In this document: positions 33,529-41,536 of the stretch, piece after piece
Layout of the letters: each line of letters begins with the position of its first letter
How positions within the stretch are numbered: the first letter of the stretch is position 1
Assembly: GCF_028737325.1 (NCBI RefSeq)
Contig: NZ_JAQZCH010000002.1
Coordinates: forward strand, 682,001-746,000
Source of the DNA: Microbacterium thalli
Lineage (GTDB): Bacteria > Actinomycetota > Actinomycetes > Actinomycetales > Microbacteriaceae
Direction of reading: 5' to 3'
DNA: 64,000 bases
Translations under genes and position numbers: made by a program
Notes under the pieces: generated by a model
Seen by the model: the letters and a program-made list of their open reading frames with translations, nothing else
Database searches by the model: none
What the model was told of the DNA's origin: nothing

Positions 33529-34434
33529 GTGGAAGATCGACAGCGCCCTAGCCCTGCATTCGCGCGCTGGATGACCATAGCGGTCTTGCTCGCTCTCGTC
33601 CTTGTCGTTGTCGGGGGGCAGTCGCTCCGGTTTCGCGACAGCGTAGAGAGAGACGCTTTCGAGTGGTGGGCAGAGATTGTTCTGCCGTCGATAATGGGCG
33701 CGGCGACCGTTCTGATTTCCGCTGTCGCCTTGATTTCGTCGAGCCGGGCAACACGCCTCGCTAGCGAGGTCGACAAGCAGCGCGTTGAGGCAGAGTCGGC
33801 GAGGGCTCGCGAGGAAAGTCTGCGATACCTGCGCGGGATGGCGGTCGGCGAGGCTCGCACCCTGGCTGCCTGGGCTTTCACCCTCCTGGATGACCCGAAC
33901 GCAGAGAAGCGGACGCTCGCCGAGGTGGGTCCCGACAAGCACGTACCCACCCTGCGCCGGAGAGTGGTCGTAGAGCTTGGCCAGTCCCTCGTCCCCGGTG
34001 CGCACGAGATCTATGCGATAACAAAGATGGAGCTGGAGAATCATCGAAACTTCCTGCCGTACGCGGGCTGGATGCCGGACGCGGTTGTTCCCGTGGGTAC
34101 TCACGGCGATCCTCACAGCCAGGCGCTGAGCGTCGATGTCGCGAACTTCCGACGGCGTCGCATGCTTGGCAGGATCCGAGATTGGGCACACGATCCCCAG
34201 GCGAAGACCCCATTGATCATCGATGAGATCGCCTCTGCGACCGAGAGCCTCGCGGACCACATGGACTATCGCCAGGGTCTCTGGTGGCAGAATTTGAAGC
34301 CACTCAGCGAGCTGCCATACCCCGAGGGGGACCTCACCGAGCGCCGTGCCTTCCTCGCTGAGCGTGGGCTCATCGACGCGTCCCAGATTCACCCGTCGGA
34401 GGCATCCACCGACGTCCCACCTAGTCACTTGTGA
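33529..34434 (+). CDS. Membrane protein of unknown function (301 aa), + strand moron
   Basis: The GTG at 33529 is 6 bases after a TAGGCT -10 box (33517-33522), so it has its own leaderless promoter. Two membrane helices (about 15-33 and 48-70) precede a coiled-coil segment (VDKQRVEAESARAREESLR) and a ~210-residue cytoplasmic domain with no motif I can name. The topology is like bacterial membrane-anchored exclusion or defence proteins, but this is only a resemblance. It runs against the whole early operon and ends 14 bases into the last early gene. Confidence 0.7.
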   Translation: MEDRQRPSPAFARWMTIAVLLALVLVVVGGQSLRFRDSVERDAFEWWAEIVLPSIMGAATVLISAVALISSSRATRLASEVDKQRVEAESARAREESLRYLRGMAVGEARTLAAWAFTLLDDPNAEKRTLAEVGPDKHVPTLRRRVVVELGQSLVPGAHEIYAITKMELENHRNFLPYAGWMPDAVVPVGTHGDPHSQALSVDVANFRRRRMLGRIRDWAHDPQAKTPLIIDEIASATESLADHMDYRQGLWWQNLKPLSELPYPEGDLTERRAFLAERGLIDASQIHPSEASTDVPPSHL

Positions 34435-35038
34435 ACCTCTCTCCACAGGTTGCGCAGGCTTTTTCCAGGACCCGTTGCCCGTCCGGGCCGTCAACCCAGT
34501 CGATGCGGACCTCCTCGGCCCCGCACGTGTCGCACGCCTCGGGGGCTGCGCGGCGGACGGTGCGGTGCTCGCCCTGCTGTCGGCGTGCACGGCGGATCAG
34601 GCGGAACAGGGCTTCCTCCGCCTCGCCGAGCTCGGGGTGCTCAACGATGTGGTGCACCTGGTCGGCGAGCCACTCGTTCGCGGCGTACGCCCAGTCGCGG
34701 GCGAGGTCCGACTCCCCCGGCACCGCAGGCGGCAGCTCGGGCGCTTCGATGCCGATGCGGGACGCCGCGGCCACGAGGTAGGCGCGGAGGGCCTGCCACA
34801 CGGCCGCCGCGTTCCTGCCCTCGGGGCCGTCCGCGATCGGGATGTTGTCGTAGAACCCGCCGCCCGACACACGCTCCCGAAGCTGCTGCGCCTGCAGACC
34901 GCGTGACGCGACGACGAGGGTCACCGTCGTCTCCACGACGTAGGGCAGCTGGTCGACGTGCCAGAGGAACGAGTCGACCCACAGCCGGTAGCCGGCCTCG
35001 GGGTCGATCGCGTCGGCGGGGATCTCGTACGTCGTCAT
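34421..35038 (-). CDS. Hypothetical protein with C-terminal zinc ribbon (206 aa)
   Basis: Helical protein. The last ~40 residues contain CDTCGAEEVRIDW and CATCGERF, a zinc ribbon of the DNA-binding type. Last gene of the leftward early operon, coupled by a 4-nt overlap to the ASCH gene. Family not recognised. Confidence 0.65.
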   Translation of the reverse strand: MTTYEIPADAIDPEAGYRLWVDSFLWHVDQLPYVVETTVTLVVASRGLQAQQLRERVSGGGFYDNIPIADGPEGRNAAAVWQALRAYLVAAASRIGIEAPELPPAVPGESDLARDWAYAANEWLADQVHHIVEHPELGEAEEALFRLIRRARRQQGEHRTVRRAAPEACDTCGAEEVRIDWVDGPDGQRVLEKACATCGERFTSD

Positions 35039-35577
35039 CGCGCCACCGCCGTGAGGTGCGAGACGAGCTCGAAGCCGCACATCGGCTCGTGCTGGTAGGA
35101 GATCCGGCCGGCGCCGCATGTGCACCCCTCAGCCCGCTCGATGATCGAGTCGCCATAGACGTCCAGTCGCGAACGGCGGAGGCCGAGACCACCGAGCCAC
35201 GGGATCGGGTCGCCGACGATGGCGCGCGGGTTCGCGAGCACGAGGTGATGCGCGCCGGGCTCCCCCCAGTCGGAGCACATGCCGGCGCTGTCGCCGCAGC
35301 TGCCTGCGCTCTCGTGGTGCACGTCGACCAGGTCGACCACGCCGATGATGTGGCCGGCGTTCGCATGCCAGGGCTGCGGGTCCTCGTGCGCGGCGCCGCT
35401 GCGGTTCATCTCTCTGGCGAGCGCGTCGGACTGCCATCCGTGCGCGTAGGCCAGGCCGACGTGGATCGCGACGGGCCCGCGGTAGCCGCCCGCGATGTTG
35501 CGAGTCCGGTTCTCGATGTCCTTGCCGCCGTGGATGATCGCCCACGCCCACGGCTGGCGAACGGTGAGAATCCTCAT
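35035..35577 (-). CDS. ASCH-domain protein
   Basis: 180 residues. The ASCH/PUA-like fold is indicated by MRILTVRQPWAWAIIHGGKD and IENRTRNIAGGYRGPVAIHV at the N-terminus and a closing beta-strand region. ASCH proteins bind RNA or modified nucleotides, and some are nucleases or amidohydrolases. A CTCGAGRISY segment near the C-terminus adds two cysteines. In a phage early operon it may act on host RNA, but this is inference. Confidence 0.8.
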   Translation of the reverse strand: MRILTVRQPWAWAIIHGGKDIENRTRNIAGGYRGPVAIHVGLAYAHGWQSDALAREMNRSGAAHEDPQPWHANAGHIIGVVDLVDVHHESAGSCGDSAGMCSDWGEPGAHHLVLANPRAIVGDPIPWLGGLGLRRSRLDVYGDSIIERAEGCTCGAGRISYQHEPMCGFELVSHLTAVAR

Positions 35578-35822
35578 CGGGATGCCCCTCTCTTGCGCTT
35601 CGGCGCGATCTCGGTGTGGAGCTTGAAGAGCTCCGGGTCACGGCGGATCTGCTGGAAGACCGCCCGCCACTCGGCGACCTCCTCTGGCCGCGCATGGCAG
35701 ACGTTCGTGACGGTGTTCTCGGTGGTCCCGAGGTCCTCCGCGATCCACCGGGCGGGCAGGCCCTCGGTGCGGAGAACGACGACACGCGCGCGGTCCTCAG
35801 TCGAGAGCTGGCGGCCGGTCAT
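35574..35822 (-). CDS. Helix-turn-helix protein (82 aa)
   Basis: A sigma-70 region 4 / transposase-like helix-turn-helix at RARVVVLRTEGLPARWIAED and LGTTENTVTNVCHA. The C-terminus is basic. A small regulator in the early operon, overlapping both neighbours by 4 nt. Confidence 0.68.
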   Translation of the reverse strand: MTGRQLSTEDRARVVVLRTEGLPARWIAEDLGTTENTVTNVCHARPEEVAEWRAVFQQIRRDPELFKLHTEIAPKRKRGASR

Positions 35823-35962
35823 CGGATCTCCTCGGCCCGCACGAGGATGCGCTCCCCGTCGTAATAGTTGACGATCGCGGTGCTCTCGTTGAGCACTTCC
35901 ACGTGATCGACGGTGGTATCCCGATCGAGCGATTCGAAGAACCGCCCCGCCGTGGCGCTCAT
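35819..35962 (-). CDS. Small protein (47 aa)
   Basis: Overlaps the helicase-methyltransferase stop and the HTH start, each by 4 nt, which is the main support for it. Acidic, beta-like sequence (TTVDHVEVLNESTAIVNYYD). Function unknown. Confidence 0.6.
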   Translation of the reverse strand: MSATAGRFFESLDRDTTVDHVEVLNESTAIVNYYDGERILVRAEEIR

Positions 35963-38595
35963 GCTGCGGTCCCTTCGAGGTCGAGCAAGTCGAACAGCGT
36001 CGGCGTCGTCTCGGCGGCGTCGTGCTGACGGAGGTACACGAGCGAGTCAGCGACGGATGCCGGGTTCAGCTCGGAGCCATACCCGCGGCGGCCCTGGCGC
36101 ACCGCCTCGAGCACGGTGGAGCCGAGCCCGCTGAACGGGTCGTAGACCAGCTCGCCCGGGTTCGAGTACTGCGCGATGAGGCGGCGCGGGATCTCGAGCG
36201 GGAACGGGCAGATGTGCTGCTCGACGTTGCGGCGGCGCTGCGCGGAGTTCAGCGTCTCGATGCGGAGGATGTCGGTCCACACGTCGGGGCGGGCAGATCC
36301 AGGCACGAGCGACGCGAAGGTGCCCGGGAGGGCGTTGGCGGCGGCCAGGCGCTCAGCGAGGGCGACGTGCTGCTCGTAGTCGTAGACCGAGAGCTGCGTC
36401 TGCTGGGTGAACAGGCGGGAGCGGGTGCCAGGGTCGAGTACTGCGAGCTCGTCGATCGACAGGAGCCGGTCGCCGGATGCCCGCCAGTCCGCGGCCGCAT
36501 CGATCTGCCACCGGCCGACGGAGTACTCGTCGCGGTCCTTCACGACGCGCTCGTCAGCCCACCCCTTGGACCGGTCGGTCTGGGGCTTGTGGAACAGCAG
36601 CACGTACTCGGGCGAGCCGACGCCCATCGGCGTGTGGTCGCGGAGCATCTTCGTGTACGAGAGCCGGTAGGTCTGGTTGTTCTCGCGCACGACATCGGTG
36701 GTGACGGTGATCATGCCGTAGTAGTCGAACCCGTGCTGGCGGTAGTGAGCGATCGCTTCGGCGTGCAGCTCGCTGACGGTGTAGACACCACGGCCGGTGA
36801 CCGAGCCGAACAGCAGCCGGTCCTTGACGTGCACCGCGAGCATCCGGCCGGGCATCAGGGCCCGGTAGAGCGACGGGGTGAGGTAGTCGTTCTGCCACCA
36901 GAAGTGCGCGTTGTCGTCGGTGTGGCCGAAGTCGGCGTAGTTCGGCGAGTACTCGTAGTGGTTGCCGAACGGGATCGACGTGACGATCAGGCCGACGCTG
37001 TTCTCCTCGAGGTGGTCGCGGGCCTCGGCGACGGAGTCGTTCAGCGCGATCGTCCACGCGTCGCCGAAGTGCTCCTCGCGCTCGACGCCCATCGCCCGGA
37101 CGAGGGCGAGTGAGATCGCGGATGCCGAGAGGCCGAACTCGCGGAGGACCTCGGACATCGTGTCGGTGAGGCGCTCGTCCTCCGCCCACTTCTCCTGAAG
37201 TGTGTCGCGGATGGCCGTCTCGGTCTCGGCGTAGATCAGGTGCACGTCACACGCGTTGAGCTGTCCGAATCGGTAGATGCGGTGCACCGCCTGGATCGTC
37301 TCCTCGAACTTCTGCGTGATGCCGACGAACACCGAGGTGCTCGCCTGCTGCAGGTTCAGTCCGCGGCCGAGCTGGATCGGCTTCCCGATGAGCGCGTACG
37401 TCTCGCCGTCGAGCCATGCCCGGAGGCGTTCCTCGATCTCGGTGTCGGTGAGGGACCCGTGGATCGATGAGAACGTCAGGCCCTCGGCGGCGAGCCCAGC
37501 CTCGAGCGCGGCCTGCTCGTCGTTGAGGTGGCACCACAGGATGATCTGGTGCAGCCCGTCGACGGATCCGGCGTGGTGGGCGGTGACGATGCTCATGGCG
37601 CGCGCGATCCGGTCGTCCATGGTGTGACGCTTCTCGCGTGCGGCGTCCACGGTCGACATCGCCCCACCGCGGACGAGGACGCCCTGCCCGTCCCTCTCGA
37701 CCTGGTCGGAGAGCAGCTCGGTCTGCACCTGGTCCCAGTGCACGCGCAGCTCGGGGAGGTCGTAGCCGGCGTCGGAGAAGCCGAGGTCGGAGGGCCGCTG
37801 GATGAAGCACGCCCAGGTGTTCAGCCACAGCCAGAACTCGCGACGCTTGTGCGGGTACAGCTGGAGGTTCGCGGCCTTCGTCGAGTCGCGCTTGAAGAAC
37901 CGCGTCAGCGCCTGGCCGGTGTCCATGATGCCGAGGAACCCGGCGTAGTGGATCAGCTCCTTGTGGCGGTTCGGCGACGGCGTGGCGGTCGCGACGAACC
38001 GGAACGCGACGTCGGCGAACATCGGCAGGAACCGCTGGTAGGTCTCGGAGCCGAACGAGCGGAGGATCGCGGCTTCGTCGAGCGAGACGGCGGTGAACCG
38101 GTCGACGTCGATCTTGCCGTCGCGCACGGACTCGTAGTTCGTGACGTAGAGGCCGGACCAGTCCGGGTCGATCTCGTCGGAGTGGCGGATGAAGCGAACC
38201 TCGGTCTCGAGGTGCTTTCGGCCGTCGCGGATGATGTCGAAGCGGACGCCGAGCGGCGCGACGACGAGCCCGCGGCGGATCCGCTGCCCCAGCGCGTTCC
38301 GCTCGCCGTGCTCGTGGGCGTGCTCGACGATGAGGCGGAGTACTTCGAGCTGCATCACGGACTTGCCGAGCCCGTAGCGGGCGAAGATCGCGCGTCGGCC
38401 GCCGGCGACGGCCCACTTCACGATCGCGGCCTGGTGCGGCTTGAAGTCGGGGTGGCCCTCGCGCATGATCGGCGAGAGCTGGTCGTCGGTGACCTCGAAC
38501 CCGAACGCACGGTCGAACGCGACCTTCTCGCGCAGGAACGCTTCGTAGTCGAGGGAACCATCGTTCCCGGTGTTGAGTGTCAGTAGAGCGGTCAT
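35959..38595 (-). CDS. SNF2-like helicase fused to a DNA methyltransferase
   Basis: 878 residues. Residues ~50-480 form a superfamily 2 ATPase: Walker A GLGKS (75-79), Walker B DEAA (173-176), motif III TATPSPN (203-209), motif VI AVHRIYRFGQ. Residues ~500-878 form a beta-type (permuted) adenine/cytosine-N methyltransferase: motif IV TSIPFGN (~539) comes before motif I DPFSGLGS (819-826). No nuclease motif is seen. The gene has a GAGGAAG ribosome-binding site and is coupled to neighbours by 4-nt overlaps. Large helicase-methyltransferase proteins such as P1 DarB protect phage DNA from restriction; that role is possible here but unproven. A modification-dependent replication function is the alternative. 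Confidence 0.87.
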   Translation of the reverse strand: MTALLTLNTGNDGSLDYEAFLREKVAFDRAFGFEVTDDQLSPIMREGHPDFKPHQAAIVKWAVAGGRRAIFARYGLGKSVMQLEVLRLIVEHAHEHGERNALGQRIRRGLVVAPLGVRFDIIRDGRKHLETEVRFIRHSDEIDPDWSGLYVTNYESVRDGKIDVDRFTAVSLDEAAILRSFGSETYQRFLPMFADVAFRFVATATPSPNRHKELIHYAGFLGIMDTGQALTRFFKRDSTKAANLQLYPHKRREFWLWLNTWACFIQRPSDLGFSDAGYDLPELRVHWDQVQTELLSDQVERDGQGVLVRGGAMSTVDAAREKRHTMDDRIARAMSIVTAHHAGSVDGLHQIILWCHLNDEQAALEAGLAAEGLTFSSIHGSLTDTEIEERLRAWLDGETYALIGKPIQLGRGLNLQQASTSVFVGITQKFEETIQAVHRIYRFGQLNACDVHLIYAETETAIRDTLQEKWAEDERLTDTMSEVLREFGLSASAISLALVRAMGVEREEHFGDAWTIALNDSVAEARDHLEENSVGLIVTSIPFGNHYEYSPNYADFGHTDDNAHFWWQNDYLTPSLYRALMPGRMLAVHVKDRLLFGSVTGRGVYTVSELHAEAIAHYRQHGFDYYGMITVTTDVVRENNQTYRLSYTKMLRDHTPMGVGSPEYVLLFHKPQTDRSKGWADERVVKDRDEYSVGRWQIDAAADWRASGDRLLSIDELAVLDPGTRSRLFTQQTQLSVYDYEQHVALAERLAAANALPGTFASLVPGSARPDVWTDILRIETLNSAQRRRNVEQHICPFPLEIPRRLIAQYSNPGELVYDPFSGLGSTVLEAVRQGRRGYGSELNPASVADSLVYLRQHDAAETTPTLFDLLDLEGTAA

Positions 38596-38750
38596 CGTGC
38601 TTCCTCGTCTGCTCGTCGGGCGGCGTGGCAGTCCACGCAGGTGACCCGGTTCCAGTCCTTCTCGGTGTTCTTGGTCTTGCGGCCGCAGTAGGCGCGGCCG
38701 GTGGTGTGGTGCAGCGCACGTCCGTCGGCGTGCGCGGTCTCGGTGCTCAG
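38592..38750 (-). CDS. Small zinc-binding protein, apparent CTG start (52 aa)
   Basis: A coding-like frame with YCGRKTKN and VTCVDCHAARRADEEA, a small cysteine-rich protein. No ATG, GTG or TTG is available near the upstream stop. A CTG at 38750 overlaps the upstream TGA by 4 nt (CTGA), exactly as all neighbours overlap through ATGA or GTGA. That makes CTG the likely start, although unusual. It ends 4 nt into the helicase-methyltransferase gene. Confidence 0.55.
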   Translation of the reverse strand: MSTETAHADGRALHHTTGRAYCGRKTKNTEKDWNRVTCVDCHAARRADEEAR

Positions 38751-39043
38751 AACGGCACCGACCGAAGCAGCAGGCACACCATGTCGACGGCGTGGCACGG
38801 CGTGTGCTCGGCGCGGGTGAGCGAGTTGCCGATCCGCTTCGAGCACGTCCCGCAGACGAGGCCCGCCTGCTTCCCGCAGTACTCGCAGACGAGGACGTGC
38901 GTCGCCGTGTCCTCGCACCGCGCGACCTGGCACTCCGGCTCGTCGTCGACGTGCTCTTCCAGATGGGCAAGGATCTCCTCGTCGTGCGCACCGAAGCGGT
39001 TGACCTCCGCATGCTCCGCGGGCGAGAGCACGGGCGCGCTCAT
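38747..39043 (-). CDS. Zinc-finger protein (98 aa)
   Basis: An acidic helical first half (AHLEEHVDDEPEC) is followed by CEYCGKQAGLVCGTCSKRI, a zinc knuckle pair, and a further Cys/His at EHTPCHAVDMVC. Coupled on both sides. Confidence 0.65.
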   Translation of the reverse strand: MSAPVLSPAEHAEVNRFGAHDEEILAHLEEHVDDEPECQVARCEDTATHVLVCEYCGKQAGLVCGTCSKRIGNSLTRAEHTPCHAVDMVCLLLRSVPF

Positions 39044-39294
39044 GCCTGCGGCCGATCTGCAATGGGGCGAGTGCCGTTGAGTCGGTGAATCGCCGCGTTC
39101 AGCTCGGCGACGTCAGCTTCCTTCGCTGCGACCTTGTCGCGTGCCGTGCGCTCGAGGGCCTCAGCGTCCGCCAGGGCCTTCCTGGCGTCTCGGGTCTTGT
39201 CCTGCAGGCGGCGAACGTCGTCGCGGTCGTACTCCTCGAGGTCGTGCAGCAGCTTGTCGCGCTGCGCTTCGATGGCCTTCACGGCGATGCTCAT
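39040..39294 (-). CDS. Coiled-coil protein (84 aa)
   Basis: Almost wholly heptad-like charged helix (IEAQRDKLLHDLEEYDRDDV, ADAEALERTARDKVAAKEAD). No domain recognised. Part of the coupled early operon. Confidence 0.62.
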   Translation of the reverse strand: MSIAVKAIEAQRDKLLHDLEEYDRDDVRRLQDKTRDARKALADAEALERTARDKVAAKEADVAELNAAIHRLNGTRPIADRPQA

Positions 39295-39860
39295 GCTGCT
39301 GCTCCTTCGGTGTTGGCCCGCCAGGTACCGTCAGCAGCACGCTGCATCCGAAGGTTCTGACGGCGCAGGTTCTCTGCCTGCGTGACGGCTTCGAGGTGCT
39401 CCGGGTTGATGCAGAGCTTCTGGAAGCAGAGGTGGTCGATCTGCAATCCGGCCGGGATCGCACCCTTCGCCAGGACGTAGGAAACTCGGTGGGCGTAGTC
39501 GTCACCCAGCCGGCCGTACCCGCTCGTCGAGACGGCGCCGGTCCAGATCCAGCACCCGTCGCGCTGCTCGACCTCGGCCTCAATGCGGTCGGCCGCAGTG
39601 ACTTTCGCGGGTAGCTCGAAGGTGCCGTGCACGAGCCTGCGGAGGTAGTGAGCCATGCAGAGCCGCTCGCCCTTGTAGGTCGCGACGTTATCGCAGCCGT
39701 CGAGCCTGCACGGGACCGTCTCGGCGGCGGGCCGGTGCTGCGCCTCCCGGTAGTCGGGAAGCGGGACGCCCGATGCCAGCGCTTCGACGCGGTGCGTCCA
39801 GCAGCGCCCGCGGCTTCGGTAGGCCTTGTCGCAACCCTCGATCGCGCATGAACGGGTCAT
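39291..39860 (-). CDS. HNH homing-type endonuclease
   Basis: 189 residues with two zinc knuckles at the N-terminus (CAIEGCDKAYRSRGRCWTH, CRLDGCDNVATYKGERLC) and the HNH-3 core near the end: GCWIWTGAVSTSGYGRL, then LQIDHLCFQKLCINPEHLE. The last motif is the typical His-Asn-His of freestanding phage homing nucleases. Confidence 0.85.
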   Translation of the reverse strand: MTRSCAIEGCDKAYRSRGRCWTHRVEALASGVPLPDYREAQHRPAAETVPCRLDGCDNVATYKGERLCMAHYLRRLVHGTFELPAKVTAADRIEAEVEQRDGCWIWTGAVSTSGYGRLGDDYAHRVSYVLAKGAIPAGLQIDHLCFQKLCINPEHLEAVTQAENLRRQNLRMQRAADGTWRANTEGAAA

Positions 39861-40105
39861 GCCGCGTCACCTTCGTCCTGATCAAAGCCGTGCTCGAAGG
39901 CCCGGCCGATGTACTCGATTCGCATGTCGGTGGCGTGCTTCCGGCGTGCCTCGGATGCGGCGTCGCACAGTTCGTCGGCGAGCTTCTCCGCCTCGTCCGG
40001 CGTGTAGTCCGTCAGCTTCCGGTCGGTGCGCAGCTCGACCCGGTACTCGTCGTTCACCTCGACGGCGGCGATCACCGCAGGGTCACGGGGGCGGAGGATG
40101 CTCAT
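39857..40105 (-). CDS. Hypothetical protein (82 aa)
   Basis: Small alpha/beta protein, acidic C-terminus (EHGFDQDEGDAA). Start ATG fixed by the 4-nt overlap with the upstream gene. No family recognised. Confidence 0.6.
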   Translation of the reverse strand: MSILRPRDPAVIAAVEVNDEYRVELRTDRKLTDYTPDEAEKLADELCDAASEARRKHATDMRIEYIGRAFEHGFDQDEGDAA

Positions 40106-40659
40106 CGGCCGACCTCCGCATCGCGAGCGGCTTCGTCGTCGTCGAGTTCGTCGGCGGGGACGGGCACCCAGTCGGTGACGGACCACTCGCGCTTCACCAG
40201 ACGGGCACCAGGCACGTACGGGAGCAGCTCGCCGGGCGTCGCCATCTCGTCGAACGTCTCGGCGACGTACACACCCTCGGTGTCGTCGGTGTGGCCGACC
40301 TCAAGCGCGTACTCCGTGTTGGTGTGCGACGCGCCGTCGTCGGTGATCGGTCCGCGCCCACGGTTGCGCCACGGGGCGGAGACGAGAACAGCATCCACGA
40401 CGTCCTCCACCGTCGCTTCGATGACGGTCGTCGTCTCGTCGGTGTAGTCGCGGACGTTACGTGCGAACAGCTGCGCCCCGAGGTGATCCGCCAGCGCTTC
40501 CCGCTCGTCGTCGGTGGGCGGCTCGGGGATCAGCGCACGGGCCTCGACCAGCGCGACGTACAGGTGGTTCGTCAGGTCGAAGTGGAACGGATCGCCCGCG
40601 TTCTGAGACTCGTGCCGTGCGATCGCGGCGTCGATGCGGGCGAGGGCTTCGGTGTTCAT
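40102..40659 (-). CDS. Hypothetical protein (185 aa)
   Basis: Acidic, soluble. N-terminal helices (EALARIDAAIARHESQNAG), middle with VIEATVEDVVDAVL, C-terminal ADELDDDEAARDAEV. No motif identified. Coupled early gene. Confidence 0.62.
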   Translation of the reverse strand: MNTEALARIDAAIARHESQNAGDPFHFDLTNHLYVALVEARALIPEPPTDDEREALADHLGAQLFARNVRDYTDETTTVIEATVEDVVDAVLVSAPWRNRGRGPITDDGASHTNTEYALEVGHTDDTEGVYVAETFDEMATPGELLPYVPGARLVKREWSVTDWVPVPADELDDDEAARDAEVGR

Positions 40660-40928
40660 GACAGCCCCAGCCCTACACGTACCTCGTCGAGCAGCGTGCC
40701 CATCCGCGGGTCGAACAGCGGGAGTCGGATGGTGGCGCCGTCGGCGAGATCGGGCTTCTTGCTGCCGAGCGCGATGAGGTTGGCGATGCGCTGTTGCTCG
40801 ACGAGCGCGAGCGTCGCGTGCACCTGTGCCTCCGCGAGGTACAACGCGCCCGAGCCGGGCACGCTCGCGCCCTTCGCGTAGGTCACCAGTCGCTGCGCCT
40901 CGGCGGCGCGGTCGATGCGTTCAGTCAC
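40656..40928 (-). CDS. Hypothetical protein (90 aa)
   Basis: Helical (AEAQRLVTYAKGASVPGSGA, AQVHATLALVEQQRIANLIA). The segment with HATLALVEQQRIANLIAL resembles that in the next gene upstream (QLRIANLLVAVAL), so the two may be diverged duplicates. Confidence 0.6.
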   Translation of the reverse strand: MTERIDRAAEAQRLVTYAKGASVPGSGALYLAEAQVHATLALVEQQRIANLIALGSKKPDLADGATIRLPLFDPRMGTLLDEVRVGLGLS

Positions 40929-41146
40929 GACTGCACCTCCTCGTCGCCGAGCGCGGCGCGCAGTTCAGCGCGGATCGCGTTACGGCGCGCGACGTTCGCC
41001 TTCGCGGCGGCCGTCTGGGCGCGCGTGCCCGGGTCGTGCGCGAGCGCGTTTGCTGGGAGCGCGACCGCGACGAGCAGGTTCGCGATCCGCAGCTGCTCGG
41101 TCAGGTCGTCGATCGCCTGCACCTGTGTGCGCTTCGTGACGGCCAT
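40925..41146 (-). CDS. Hypothetical protein (73 aa)
   Basis: Helical, with DDLTEQLRIANLLVAVAL similar to the downstream neighbour at 40656-40928. The start ATG at 41146 shares one base with the SSB stop (TGATG). No known family. Confidence 0.6.
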   Translation of the reverse strand: MAVTKRTQVQAIDDLTEQLRIANLLVAVALPANALAHDPGTRAQTAAAKANVARRNAIRAELRAALGDEEVQS

Positions 41147-41535
41147 CAGAACACCGGATCCGGGCTCGACTGCTGACCCCACGGCTGCCCCGCGGGTGCC
41201 TGCTGCTGACGCGGCGCGACGATGACGGTGCCGACGTTGCGGGCCTTCAGCACGATGCGGCGCACCGTCTTACCGGTCTCCCGCGACGTGTACGAGCCGT
41301 CGATCTCCTCGCCCTCGACGATGACGAGGGTGCCCTGCGGGAGTTGCGCGAGGGCGTCAGCGGCGCGCCACGACTCGACGTCGTGCCAGATCGTGAAGTC
41401 GTCGACCCACTTGTCCTGCTCGCGGTCGAACTTCTGCTTCGTCTCCGCGACGCTGAACTTCGCGACGTGCCCGTTCCCAGCGGCGCGGACCTCGGGGACC
41501 TGCCCCAGCCGGCCGACGATCGTCTTGTTTCCCAT
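41146..41535 (-). CDS. ssb: Single-stranded DNA-binding protein
   Basis: 129 residues with an OB fold: IVGRLGQVPEVRAAGNGHV, KFSVAETKQKFDREQDKWVD, then TLVIVEGEEIDGSYTSRETG. The C-terminal tail is Gln/Pro-rich and ends SSPDPVF, without the classic DDxxF tip, so contacts to host repair proteins may differ. It lies next to DnaB in the replication module. Confidence 0.9.
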   Translation of the reverse strand: MGNKTIVGRLGQVPEVRAAGNGHVAKFSVAETKQKFDREQDKWVDDFTIWHDVESWRAADALAQLPQGTLVIVEGEEIDGSYTSRETGKTVRRIVLKARNVGTVIVAPRQQQAPAGQPWGQQSSPDPVF

Positions 41536-41536
41536 C

